Below are positions 1 to 9,012 of a stretch of 64,000 nt of DNA, one piece after another. How positions within the stretch are numbered: position 1 is the first letter of the stretch; the number at the start of each line of letters is the position of its first letter. A program made the position numbers and the translations under genes. Below the pieces are notes generated by a model. The model saw nothing but the letters and a program-made list of their open reading frames with translations. It ran no database searches and had not been told where the DNA came from. The stretch covers positions 186,001-250,000 of the forward strand of contig DAOOPM010000001.1 of the NCBI GenBank assembly GCA_035388225.1. Direction: 5' to 3'. The stretch is from SB25 sp029560875 (GTDB lineage: Bacteria; Bacteroidota; Bacteroidia; Bacteroidales; Tenuifilaceae).

Positions 1-573
1 GTGAATACTGAAAATACCGAAGGCAAACAGTTGCTGCTTTTTGAGTATCGAAATCATTACTTGATTATTCCCGACAATGGAATTCTAGGTTTAATTACCA
101 AGGATACTCCCAAAAAGGTTTTCTCGTTTCCCTACGAGGATAGTTCCAGCTTTGCATCGCTCGATGCTGCGGCATCGGCAATTAAAGCGTTGGTTAGTGA
201 CTCTGAACTCGACGATATTGCTGTTATCACCGAGAACTACAAGCAGAGCATTCCGCTTAGAGCAGCCATTGATGATACAACTATCACTGGAAGTGTTATT
301 TTTATTGATTCTTACCTTAATGCAATAACCAATATATCGCGCGATTTATTTGAACGCGTAGGCAAAGGGCGTAGATTTACAATCTACGTTCAAAGTTTCA
401 ACTACAGGATTGATGAAATCGTTAAAACCTACTCCGATGTGGAGGAAGGTGAACTTTTAGCCCTGTTTAACACGCTAAACCTATTGGAAGTTGCCCTAAA
501 TAACGGTTTTGCAGCCGAAATGCACGCCCTACAGGTTGGCTCCAGCATTATGGTAAAGTTCCACGACAATTAA
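1..573 (+). CDS. SAM hydroxide adenosyltransferase / SAM hydrolase family protein (5' part outside window)
   Basis: This is the C-terminal part of a DUF62-type protein, the family of SAM-dependent halogenases and SAM hydrolases that split S-adenosylmethionine to adenosine and methionine. Visible family marks are the PDNG motif near residue 24, the start of the C-terminal beta domain with FIDSYLNAITNI at about 101-112, and the closing LLEVALNNG segment at about 160-168. Family members are usually about 260-290 residues, and 190 are seen. The frame is open to base 1 and the GTG there aligns with an internal Val, so the true start lies upstream. mazG follows after 10 bp on the same strand, which suggests co-transcription. 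The family assignment is good, but the exact substrate in this organism is not known. Confidence 0.8.
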   Translation: MNTENTEGKQLLLFEYRNHYLIIPDNGILGLITKDTPKKVFSFPYEDSSSFASLDAAASAIKALVSDSELDDIAVITENYKQSIPLRAAIDDTTITGSVIFIDSYLNAITNISRDLFERVGKGRRFTIYVQSFNYRIDEIVKTYSDVEEGELLALFNTLNLLEVALNNGFAAEMHALQVGSSIMVKFHDN

Positions 574-583
574 AAAACAAGAA

Positions 584-1381
584 ATGAATAACGATTTACG
601 CAAGAAAGAAGCCCTTGAAGCATTTGGAAAGTTGTTGGATATTATGGACGAACTCCGCGAGAAATGCCCATGGGATAAAAGCCAAACAATGGATACCATT
701 CGTCCCCTGACTATTGAAGAAACATACGAGCTTTCCGAAGGAATTCTTGAAAACGATTTGGCCTCAATCCAAAAGGAACTCGGTGATATTCTGCTTCATA
801 TTGTTTTCTACTCCAAAATAGCCGATGAGCAAAAAGCTTTCGACATTGTAGATGTTATAAACAGCCTTTCGAAAAAATTGATATATCGACATCCGCATAT
901 CTATGGCGATGTTAAGGTTAACAACACCAATGAGGTAATTCAAAACTGGGAAATGCTAAAAACCAAGGAAAAGGACGGCAACAAAACCGTTCTATCTGGA
1001 GTTCCTTCATCTTTACCCGCGCTTATTAAGGCAAATAGAATTCAGGAAAAGGTGCGTGCGGTTGGATTCGATTGGGAAGAGCCGAATCAGGTTTGGGACA
1101 AAGTTGCCGAGGAGATGGAGGAATTAAGAGTTGAAATAAGAAAAGGTAACGCCGAAAAAATGGAGCAAGAATTTGGCGATTTTCTATTCTCTATGGTCAA
1201 TGTGGCTAGGCTTTTTAATATCGACCCCGAAACTGCTTTGGAGCGCACAAACCGAAAGTTTATGAAACGATTCAACTACCTGGAGTCAAAAACCATTAAG
1301 CAAGGCCAATCGCTCAAGGATATGACCCTCGACCAAATGAATGTTATTTGGGAAGAGGCTAAACAGTTTGATAAAGAATAG
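584..1381 (+). CDS. mazG: Nucleoside triphosphate pyrophosphohydrolase MazG
   Basis: MazG hydrolyses (d)NTPs to the monophosphate and pyrophosphate, a house-cleaning enzyme in the cytoplasm. The protein has 265 residues, the length of the classical two-domain MazG (about 263). The first domain has KCPWDKSQT at 27-35 followed by the metal-binding EETYE (45-49) and ELGD (65-68). The second repeats the pattern with EEMEEL and EFGDFLF around residues 175-205. It starts 10 bp after the SAM-hydrolase-like gene and is probably in its operon. The stop codon runs directly into a 7-bp-period repeat tract. The family call is firm. Confidence 0.95.
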   Translation: MNNDLRKKEALEAFGKLLDIMDELREKCPWDKSQTMDTIRPLTIEETYELSEGILENDLASIQKELGDILLHIVFYSKIADEQKAFDIVDVINSLSKKLIYRHPHIYGDVKVNNTNEVIQNWEMLKTKEKDGNKTVLSGVPSSLPALIKANRIQEKVRAVGFDWEEPNQVWDKVAEEMEELRVEIRKGNAEKMEQEFGDFLFSMVNVARLFNIDPETALERTNRKFMKRFNYLESKTIKQGQSLKDMTLDQMNVIWEEAKQFDKE

Positions 1382-1463
1382 TTGTTCGTTGTTGGTAAAT
1401 AGTCATTCATATTTATTAAGTTTAGGCTATAGTAATTCCTTTAACTTTTAACTTTCTAACTCT
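1381..1463. repeat. Inverted pair of period-7 arrays with almost no cargo (mazG-dppB gap)
   Basis: Directly after the mazG stop the sequence reads in 7-bp steps GTTGTTC, GTTGTTG, GTAAATA, GTCATTC (1381-1408). Before the next gene it reads in the opposite orientation, with AAC at 1443, 1450 and 1458. The two arrays face each other across about 30 bp that contain no gene. The same architecture brackets the four-helix-bundle genes near 24.2 kb and 63.5 kb. No terminator is visible in this gap. Confidence 0.55.
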
Positions 1464-2546
1464 TTGCTTTACTACATCACCAAAAAAGTTTTCTACAGTT
1501 TCCTCATCGTGTTTGGGGTGGTATCGCTTATTTTCCTACTATTTAACATGATACCCGGCGACCCAGCCCGTATGGTTATGGGACAGCGCACCGATTCAGC
1601 ATCGCTTGCAGCTGCCCGTCACGATTTGGGATTGGATAAACCTCTGGGCTACCAGTACCTAAAATACCTGAACGATTTTTCGCCAGTGTCAATCCATAAC
1701 CCAAGAAATCCGGACAGCTATATCTATCTCGATAAAACTTTGTACACAGGCGCCATTAGTTTGATACCGTTTGGAAAAAGCAGAGTTCTTGTGCTGAAAT
1801 TCCCGTACCTACGCCGCTCATATCAAAGTAAAAAAACAGTTACATCGATAGTGGGCGAAACTCTTCCAAATACATTTATACTGGCGCTTACATCGATGAT
1901 TTTTGCAACAATCGTGGGGATTTTTCTAGGTATAATTGCGGCCATAAAAAAGGATTCCATTTTTGATAAAAGTGCATTGATATTCTCGGCTTTTGGAATG
2001 TCCTTGCCATCGTTCTTTGCGGCAATACTGGTAGGCTGGATTTTTGCCTTTTTGCTTGGCAAATACACAGGGTTAAACCTAACTGGCAACCTTTGGGTAG
2101 TTGACGATTTTGGCGAGGGAATACACCTTCAACTCAAAAACCTAATTCTCCCAACGCTAACATTAGGATTACGTCCGCTTTCAATTATTACCCAGCTAAC
2201 CCGCAGTTCAATGCTCGAAACGCTGAGTCAGGATTATATTAGAACCGCCAAAGCCAAAGGATTAAAATACAGCACAATAATTCGTAAACACGCCCTTAAG
2301 AACTCACTAAACCCAGTTGTAACAGCAGTTTCGGGTTGGTTCGCCTCGTTAATGACAGGTGTAATATTTGTGGAGTATATTTTTGGTTGGAAAGGACTTG
2401 GCTACGTGATGGTAAACGCCCTTAACAGCTACGATGTTCCACTTGTTATAGGATGCGTGGTGTCATTATCGTTAATTTTTGTGGTTATCAATCTACTTGT
2501 AGATATTCTTTACTCTGTACTCGACCCAAGAGTTAAGTTTAGTTGA
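1464..2546 (+). CDS. ABC transporter permease, DppB/OppB type
   Basis: This is an inner-membrane permease subunit of a peptide or nickel-type ABC importer. It opens with a hydrophobic helix (about residues 8-28) ending in the family-typical FNMIPGDPAR motif. After a soluble loop it has a core of about five more membrane segments with the coupling motif DYIRTAKAKGL near 257-267. It ends in LDPRVKF, also typical. The best start is TTG at 1464, since no ATG gives the full first helix. The segment at about residues 65-125 looks longer than in classical DppB. No partner permease (DppC), binding protein or ATPase lies nearby, so the substrate cannot be inferred. A period-7 repeat lies just upstream. 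Confidence 0.85.
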   Translation: MLYYITKKVFYSFLIVFGVVSLIFLLFNMIPGDPARMVMGQRTDSASLAAARHDLGLDKPLGYQYLKYLNDFSPVSIHNPRNPDSYIYLDKTLYTGAISLIPFGKSRVLVLKFPYLRRSYQSKKTVTSIVGETLPNTFILALTSMIFATIVGIFLGIIAAIKKDSIFDKSALIFSAFGMSLPSFFAAILVGWIFAFLLGKYTGLNLTGNLWVVDDFGEGIHLQLKNLILPTLTLGLRPLSIITQLTRSSMLETLSQDYIRTAKAKGLKYSTIIRKHALKNSLNPVVTAVSGWFASLMTGVIFVEYIFGWKGLGYVMVNALNSYDVPLVIGCVVSLSLIFVVINLLVDILYSVLDPRVKFS

Positions 2547-2612
2547 TTGTAAAACAAACCGCTAGTTTGCGCTTAACAATCAGCGTATTATCATTGTAAA
2601 TTGCATTTATTC

Positions 2613-2648
2613 CTTTTCACTTTCTAGTTTTCACGTTTCACTCCTTAT
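2613..2648. repeat. Period-7 array upstream of tpiA
   Basis: Four consecutive heptamers, TTTTCAC, TTTCTAG, TTTTCAC and GTTTCAC, occupy 2614-2641 in exact 7-bp register. They lie between the permease stop and the tpiA promoter. The unit resembles those at other loci read on the opposite strand (GTGAAAA-like). Confidence 0.5.
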
Positions 2649-2655
2649 TTTTTCG

Positions 2656-2663
2656 TAATTTTG
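2656..2663 (+). promoter_or_regulatory. tpiA promoter -7 element
   Basis: TAATTTTG matches the Bacteroidota -7 consensus TAnnTTTG. It sits 40 bp before the tpiA ATG, and no clear -33 TTTG was found. Confidence 0.5.
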
Positions 2664-2703
2664 GTACAATTCATTTCTTAATCAAAATTCAACTTAAAGC
2701 ATT

Positions 2704-3459
2704 ATGAGAAAGAAGATTGTAGCTGGAAACTGGAAGATGAACACAATGCTTCCCGAAGGATTTAACTTGGCAAAAGAGGTAATCTCCAAATCGGCAGGTG
2801 TGCCTACCGATGTTGAACTTATAGTGATTCCGCCATTTACACATTTAAGCGAAGCCGTTAAAATAACCAAAGGTAGTCGCATAAAAGTTGGTGCACAAAA
2901 CTGCGCAATGTGGGATAAAGGAGCATACACCGGTGAGGTTTCGGCACCTATGCTTGGCTCAGTTAGTGTTAATTATGTAATTCTTGGGCATTCCGAGCGT
3001 CGTGAGTATTTTGGCGAGGACAACCAAATGCTTTTCAAAAAAATAAATCTTGTATTGGAGAACTCTCTAACCCCAATATTTTGCTGTGGCGAAAAGTTGG
3101 ATGAGCGCGAGAGCAGCAATCACTTTAAAGTTGTTGAACAACAGGTTAGCGAATCGCTATTTGGCTTAACTGCCGAGCAGATGCTAAAAGTAGTTATTGC
3201 ATACGAACCAGTTTGGGCAATTGGTACTGGAAAAACTGCCACTGCAGAGCAAGCTCAGGAAATGCACGCATTTATTCGTCAACTTCTGACCAAGAAATTT
3301 GGAGTAAACATTTCCAACGAAATAAGTATTCTTTACGGTGGAAGTTGCAAACCTTCCAATGCTGCTGAGATTTTTGCAAAAGCAGATGTTGATGGTGGTT
3401 TAATTGGTGGAGCATCGCTCGTGGCCGAAGATTTTATTGGAATAGCAAAGGCGTTTTAG
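2704..3459 (+). CDS. tpiA: Triosephosphate isomerase
   Basis: The enzyme interconverts glyceraldehyde-3-phosphate and dihydroxyacetone phosphate in glycolysis. It has 251 residues, the normal TIM length. Visible signatures are GNWKMN at the start (substrate-binding Asn and Lys), LGHSERR with catalytic His96, and AYEPVWAIGTG with catalytic Glu168, followed by the phosphate-binding YGGS and the GGLIGGASL loop near the C terminus. Its own -7 element lies 40 bp upstream. The gene is followed by a repeat-containing gap and then prmA on the same strand. Confidence 0.98.
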   Translation: MRKKIVAGNWKMNTMLPEGFNLAKEVISKSAGVPTDVELIVIPPFTHLSEAVKITKGSRIKVGAQNCAMWDKGAYTGEVSAPMLGSVSVNYVILGHSERREYFGEDNQMLFKKINLVLENSLTPIFCCGEKLDERESSNHFKVVEQQVSESLFGLTAEQMLKVVIAYEPVWAIGTGKTATAEQAQEMHAFIRQLLTKKFGVNISNEISILYGGSCKPSNAAEIFAKADVDGGLIGGASLVAEDFIGIAKAF

Positions 3460-3576
3460 TTGACTGTTAATCATTTGTCATCCTGAGCAAAGCGAAGGAT
3501 CTAGTTCAACAAAAGAGATGCTTCGCTCCGTTCAGCATGACAAGATAACTACTAACGGATATAACTTTTAACTTTA
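3459..3576. repeat. Palindromic intergenic repeat bracketed by period-7 units
   Basis: From the tpiA stop the sequence reads GTTGACT, GTTAATC, ATTTGTC in 7-bp steps. Next comes an imperfect palindrome at about 3477-3542: GTCATCCTGAGCAAAGCGAA on the left faces TTCGCTCCGTTCAGCATGAC on the right. Then come inverted AAC-phased units (AAC at 3547, 3554, 3563, 3570). A related palindrome with the same ends lies at 25381-25437. It is probably a dispersed non-coding repeat, and it could also end tpiA transcripts. Confidence 0.6.
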
Positions 3577-3580
3577 AAAA

Positions 3581-4414
3581 ATGAGTTACACAGAACTAGT
3601 AATCAGCGTAACCCCTCCAAGCGAGGAAACCAATAGTATTCTCATTGCCCAGCTATCAGAGTTGGGCTTTGAGAGTTTTATGGAGGACGATAAAGGCTTT
3701 CGTGCATACATTAAATTTAACAAGGATTTTTCTGAAGAACAGGCAATGGAAAGTCTATTTCTTCCCGAGGGAGTTTCTATAAATTTTGAGGTGAATAGTA
3801 TTGCCGATAAGAACTGGAACGAGGTTTGGGAATCGAACTTTGAGCCAATTCTAGTCGATAATAAATGTCTGGTTCGAGCATCATTCCATACCAATTTTCC
3901 AAAAACTGATTACGAAATTGTTATCGACCCAAAAATGTCCTTCGGAACAGGTCATCATCAAACTACACACCTGATGATTAATGCGTTGCTGAATACCGAT
4001 GTCACAGGATTAACAGTTTTAGACATGGGATGCGGAACAGGCGTATTAGCAATCTTAGCCGAAATGAAAGGTGCGGCAGATGTGGTTGCCATTGATAACG
4101 ATGAGTGGGCATACCGCAACTCTCTGGAGAATGTTACAGAAAATAGATGCACAAAAACCGAGGTTTTACTTGGCGATGCTGCTTTAATCTCGGGTAAACG
4201 TTTTGATTTAATTATTGCCAACATAAACCTAAATATTTTGCTAAACGATTTATCCACCTATAAATCGAGTTTAAATCCTAGCGGCAAACTATTTATGAGC
4301 GGTATCCTACGCTCCGATGTGAACACATTAATTCAAGCAGCGGAGAAATTAGGACTGAAGCATCAGGAAACATTCTACCGCGACGACTGGGCAATGGTTT
4401 CTTTTTCTAACTAA
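3581..4414 (+). CDS. prmA: Ribosomal protein L11 methyltransferase
   Basis: PrmA trimethylates ribosomal protein L11 using SAM. The 277-residue protein has an N-terminal substrate-recognition domain, a linker with the family motif FGTGHHQTT (about 123-131), and a Rossmann methyltransferase domain. SAM motif I is VLDMGCGTGVLAI near 146-158, the acidic AIDND loop follows, and motif IV is IIANINLNIL. The next gene starts only about 5-11 bp after the stop, so the two are probably co-transcribed. Confidence 0.95.
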   Translation: MSYTELVISVTPPSEETNSILIAQLSELGFESFMEDDKGFRAYIKFNKDFSEEQAMESLFLPEGVSINFEVNSIADKNWNEVWESNFEPILVDNKCLVRASFHTNFPKTDYEIVIDPKMSFGTGHHQTTHLMINALLNTDVTGLTVLDMGCGTGVLAILAEMKGAADVVAIDNDEWAYRNSLENVTENRCTKTEVLLGDAALISGKRFDLIIANINLNILLNDLSTYKSSLNPSGKLFMSGILRSDVNTLIQAAEKLGLKHQETFYRDDWAMVSFSN

Positions 4415-4425
4415 ACTAATTGGAC

Positions 4426-7400
4426 ATGCTTGTTAACAGAAGGTTTTGGTACATTTTGTTTTCCATTACAGTTTTGGTTTTTGCCATAACATTTTCGCCC
4501 AAAGCATTTCATCAGGATGATGATAAGTTCTCGGGCGACATTCTAAAATACCCCGCCGAACTAAATTCCATTGTTAACAAGGACCTTCCGAAGGAAGATG
4601 AGGAATTCATCAAGAAATTTACCATATTCTGGGCAAGCGATACCATAAACGAAGAGCATAAAAAAAATATCATCGAAATATCAAACCTAATGCTACCAAT
4701 CCTCCCTGAGAAAAAGGATTTGGTGCTAACCTACGTAAAGCTTATCGACTTTTTTTTCAGAGATTCCTACGCTAACAAAAACTACGATGCTTGGGATAAA
4801 TCGTACCATCAACTTTTAAAATCGGAAAATTTAAGTCTAACATCGCTTAGCAACTATCTACGCTTTACAGAGGCTGTTGTAAAAAACTCAGTAATAAAGC
4901 AAACAAATACATTTGCCTGGAAATCGGGAACGCATCCCTCCTATCAGTTAGAATTTAAAGACCAACTCTATATTCAACTTAACAAAATAAACCTGGTTTG
5001 TATCTACGGTAACGATAGTATCTTCATTAAAACTACAAGTGGAGTTTACACTCCCTCTACAGGAAATTGGAAAGGTAATGGGGGAAAGGTCACTTGGGCT
5101 CGCTCAGGCTACCCCAACGACGAAATATTTGTTGACCTAAAGAAGTATCAACTCGATTTAAATAAAAACTCCTATACTATCGATTCAGTATACTTCACCA
5201 ACAAAGATTATTTCACTACTCCTAGTTTGGGGAAAGTAACCGATAGGCTAATAAAAGACTATAACCCAAACTCAATTCAGTACCCCGAGTTTGAATCGTA
5301 CGGAAAATGGTTCCAAATAAAAAATCTGTTCAAAAATGTAGATTATGAGGGCGGTTATATCATGCAGGGTTCACGATTAATTGGAAAGGGTTCGGCCGAA
5401 AAACTTGCCACAGTCTCAATTAATCGTAACGGTAAGGAGTTCCTCAGGGTTGAAGGGAATATCCTTATTTTTCAACGTTCAATTCTAAATACCGAAAAAG
5501 CTAGCATCCTTTTTAAGTTTCCAAACGACTCAATATATCACTCTGGCCTGTACTTCAACTATAACAATAAGAACAGAACTGTTACTATTGCTCCTACCGA
5601 TAAGTTAACTACACAAAGTCCATTCATTAGTTCTTACCATAAACTCAGCATTTGGGCAAACCAGCTAAGTTGGAAGATAGATGAGGATAAGATACTTTTC
5701 GGAGCATCCATTGGGGCAACAATAGGGCGAGCATCATTTGAATCCGACAACTTTTTTAACGAGATTTATTTCGATGATATGATGGGTCCAAGCGACCAGC
5801 ACCCTCTTCTAGCAATTTGGAACTACTCCATTAAAGTGAAAAGTAAAACATTCCTCGCAGCCGACCTTGGTGTTCATCTTCGCAAACCTATTGAGCAGGT
5901 TAAAATTGAAATGATGCGTATTGCCAAGGAAGGGTATATACTTTACGACTTCAACTCCGACGAGGTTCAAATCACACAAAAGCTCCGTTACGCAATCCTA
6001 GCTCGATTTCAGAAAATAGACTACGATGTTATCCGTTTTTCATCGATTTGTGAAGGTAATATCCCTAACGCTGAACTCGACCTAAAAACCATGGATATGC
6101 GAATTAGGGGTGTCGAAAACATTTCGGTTAGTGACTCCCAAAGCGTACATATTAGTCCGCATAAGAAAGAAATTATTATGCAGAAAAACAGGAATTTCGC
6201 ATTTGGAGGATATGTTCAAGCGGGTTTATTCAAGTTTTATGGAGAAACATTTAAGTTTGATTACGATAAGTTTAAAATTGACTTAGTTGATGCTGATTTA
6301 TTGGAACTCGATTACCAAACCAACAACAGGGACAATTACGGACGAAGAATTCTGCAAAGCGTGCAAAACACCATGGAGAAAATAAACGGAAATATCTTAA
6401 TTGATAAACCTAACAATAAATCGGGCTTAATAAGCAACCCCAACTACCCCATTTTTAACAGTACCGGAATGTCTTACGTTTACTACGACGACCCAACCAT
6501 TCATGGCGGTATTTATAAACGCGACTCCTTCTATTTCGAGATTCTACCTTTTACATACGAAAATCTTGATAATTTCGAAAGTATCGACCTAAACTTCAAG
6601 GGAATTCTATACTCGGGAAATATCCTTGCTCCCATTGAAGAAACTTTAGTACTCCGCCCCGATAATTCATTAGGTTTTATTAAAAAAACACCACCCGAAG
6701 GATTAGCGCTCTACCGAGGCAAAGGATTTGCTTTCAATAAGGTTGACCTAAGCAACCAAGGACTTATTGTTAACGGCGATATAAAATACATTTCCTCAAC
6801 TACATCCTCAGAGGCCATGTACCTATTCCCCGATTCAATGATGACAATATCAAACAACTTTAATATAGATAAGCGTATCTCTGGAATCCAATATCCTAAT
6901 CTAATTGGTGGTCGACATAAAATAAAATGGCTACCAAAACGCGATAAATTTTACATTAAACGTGGCGAAAGACCATTTGTAATGTTCGACTCTTTAGCAA
7001 AATTAACGGGCGACTTACTCCTTGAACCCCTTGGACTAACTGGCAATGGAGATATAACTCTAGAAAATGCAGCATTGAGCTCATCACATTATGAGTTTAA
7101 CGCCGACGATTTTAACTCGCCCAAAGCAAACCTGAAACTATATAAACCTAAAACGGAATATTTAGCGCTATCCACCGACAGTGTTAAATCGAATATCGAT
7201 TTCAAGAATCGAAAAGGAGAGTTTAGTAAAACACAGAAGAGTGTTTATGCTAAACTCAATGCCTTACATTACGAGGCTCACCTCGATAGATTTGGATGGG
7301 AAATGGACTCGCATAACCTAAACTTCCTAACTGCAATGCGGCAAGAGGCAGTTCGCGATGGGGAATTTACTGTTTCCAGAATGTACGATAAAGACTCCCT

Positions 7401-9012
7401 ACCCGCTGGCTCTCTTTTTTACTCTGTAAAAGCCGAAGAAGACTCGCTTTACTACTTCTCACCTAAATCAAAGTATAACTTAGAAACCGCCGAACTAAAG
7501 TCCGATAGCGTTAAATACATTATAGCTGCGGATGCAATAATTTATTTAAAGGATAAAAAAATAAAGGTTGACCCTACAAATAGAATGAATAAACTTTCCT
7601 TGGCAACCATTATCGCGAATTTATCATCAAGATACCATAAAATATACAATTCGGAGTTAACTATATCTAGTAGAAGAAAATATAAAGGAAATGGGCTTTA
7701 TGATTATGTTGATGAGAGAGATTCTGTGCAAACTATTGTATTAAATAATGTTGAGAACGATGCATTCCTTAATACTTATGCAGAAGGTAATTTAACCGAA
7801 CCCGATAACTTTAAACTAAGCCCCCATTTCGGATTTATAGGCGATTATAGACTTTACGCTCCCGACCAATTCCTAGAGTTTAAGGGTGGTGCACGCCCAA
7901 TATACAACTGCCCCAATACCAAAGCGCAATGGCTAAAATTTGAATCGCAAATCGACCCTAAAAAAGTTAGAATACCTGTAGGGGAAAAGCCACAGAACTT
8001 AAACCTAAATTACCTTGTTAATGGTTCTGTTATTGCCGAAGACTCTCTTAAACTTTATGGCGGGTTTATGCGAATGCGTAAGGATTATGCCGATAAATCC
8101 ATAGTTCAGGCACAAGGTTTTATGAGTTTTAACAACAACAACCGCCGATTCACCGTAGCTCAACCTTACAAATTAGAGAATCCAGATACATCGGGCAACA
8201 GCGTAAGTTTGCAAAAGGATTACTGTATGACGTTTGGCGAAGGAACTGTTCAACTTCCCGTTAACCTTGGACAAATAAAGCTAAAAAGCTACGGTAGTTC
8301 AATCCACAAAATGGATGAGAACGACTTAAGCATGGATTTAATAATTCAACTCAACTTCCACTTCAACCAAAAATCGCTTGAGGCAATGGCTGCCGAACTA
8401 AATGGCGCAATTACTCTGGATAAAGTTGACCTAAGCCGGAAACTCTACAAAAAAGCCCTATACGAATGGATTGACACATCGCAAATTCAACCTGCTTTAA
8501 ACCAGTTAACCCTTTTTGGCTCATTTAGCCAGATTCCTAAAGGATATGAGGCAACAATGATTCTGAATGAAGTAAAAATGAAGTGGGATCCAGTACGCAA
8601 ATCGTTCTATTCAACAAGTAAACTTGGCATTGGAACCATTGGCAATATTCAGGTTAACAAGTTTGTAGATGGTTACATTGAAATATTCAAAAAGCGTAGC
8701 GGTGACTTAATGACCCTATATATTAATCTTGGCGATGACAGGTATTACGTTTTCACCTATACCAAAAGTGTAATGCAGGTATCGTCGAACAATTCAGACT
8801 TCCTACTACCAATACAAACGCAAAAATCGAGCGAACAGAGAGTTAAAGTTCGACCCGGCGAGATTGGTTACCGATTCCTAATTGGAACAAAGAAAGATTT
8901 AGACGCTGCTCGTGAACGCTATAAGCAACTAAAATATGGCATAAATCCAGATAAACCCAACGAAGATATAACGGACGAAGAACAAGATGAGGACAAAAAG
9001 GGTGACAATTAA
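4426..9012 (+). CDS. Very large exported protein of unknown function
   Basis: I do not recognise this family. The product is about 1528 residues with one hydrophobic segment near the N terminus (about 7-24 from the ATG chosen here), consistent with a signal anchor or signal peptide. A TTG two codons earlier (4420) is an alternative start. The rest is polar, rich in Asn, Lys, Tyr and Ser, with many short alternating beta-strand-like stretches, and ends in an acidic tail (DITDEEQDEDKKGDN). No enzyme motif, TonB box or lipoprotein Cys is visible. Repeated short amphipathic strands suggest an elongated beta-solenoid or OstA/AsmA-like periplasmic architecture, but that is only an impression. It follows prmA closely and converges with a phosphodiesterase gene, the two stop codons sharing the palindrome TTAA. 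Confidence 0.75.
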   Translation: MLVNRRFWYILFSITVLVFAITFSPKAFHQDDDKFSGDILKYPAELNSIVNKDLPKEDEEFIKKFTIFWASDTINEEHKKNIIEISNLMLPILPEKKDLVLTYVKLIDFFFRDSYANKNYDAWDKSYHQLLKSENLSLTSLSNYLRFTEAVVKNSVIKQTNTFAWKSGTHPSYQLEFKDQLYIQLNKINLVCIYGNDSIFIKTTSGVYTPSTGNWKGNGGKVTWARSGYPNDEIFVDLKKYQLDLNKNSYTIDSVYFTNKDYFTTPSLGKVTDRLIKDYNPNSIQYPEFESYGKWFQIKNLFKNVDYEGGYIMQGSRLIGKGSAEKLATVSINRNGKEFLRVEGNILIFQRSILNTEKASILFKFPNDSIYHSGLYFNYNNKNRTVTIAPTDKLTTQSPFISSYHKLSIWANQLSWKIDEDKILFGASIGATIGRASFESDNFFNEIYFDDMMGPSDQHPLLAIWNYSIKVKSKTFLAADLGVHLRKPIEQVKIEMMRIAKEGYILYDFNSDEVQITQKLRYAILARFQKIDYDVIRFSSICEGNIPNAELDLKTMDMRIRGVENISVSDSQSVHISPHKKEIIMQKNRNFAFGGYVQAGLFKFYGETFKFDYDKFKIDLVDADLLELDYQTNNRDNYGRRILQSVQNTMEKINGNILIDKPNNKSGLISNPNYPIFNSTGMSYVYYDDPTIHGGIYKRDSFYFEILPFTYENLDNFESIDLNFKGILYSGNILAPIEETLVLRPDNSLGFIKKTPPEGLALYRGKGFAFNKVDLSNQGLIVNGDIKYISSTTSSEAMYLFPDSMMTISNNFNIDKRISGIQYPNLIGGRHKIKWLPKRDKFYIKRGERPFVMFDSLAKLTGDLLLEPLGLTGNGDITLENAALSSSHYEFNADDFNSPKANLKLYKPKTEYLALSTDSVKSNIDFKNRKGEFSKTQKSVYAKLNALHYEAHLDRFGWEMDSHNLNFLTAMRQEAVRDGEFTVSRMYDKDSLPAGSLFYSVKAEEDSLYYFSPKSKYNLETAELKSDSVKYIIAADAIIYLKDKKIKVDPTNRMNKLSLATIIANLSSRYHKIYNSELTISSRRKYKGNGLYDYVDERDSVQTIVLNNVENDAFLNTYAEGNLTEPDNFKLSPHFGFIGDYRLYAPDQFLEFKGGARPIYNCPNTKAQWLKFESQIDPKKVRIPVGEKPQNLNLNYLVNGSVIAEDSLKLYGGFMRMRKDYADKSIVQAQGFMSFNNNNRRFTVAQPYKLENPDTSGNSVSLQKDYCMTFGEGTVQLPVNLGQIKLKSYGSSIHKMDENDLSMDLIIQLNFHFNQKSLEAMAAELNGAITLDKVDLSRKLYKKALYEWIDTSQIQPALNQLTLFGSFSQIPKGYEATMILNEVKMKWDPVRKSFYSTSKLGIGTIGNIQVNKFVDGYIEIFKKRSGDLMTLYINLGDDRYYVFTYTKSVMQVSSNNSDFLLPIQTQKSSEQRVKVRPGEIGYRFLIGTKKDLDAARERYKQLKYGINPDKPNEDITDEEQDEDKKGDN

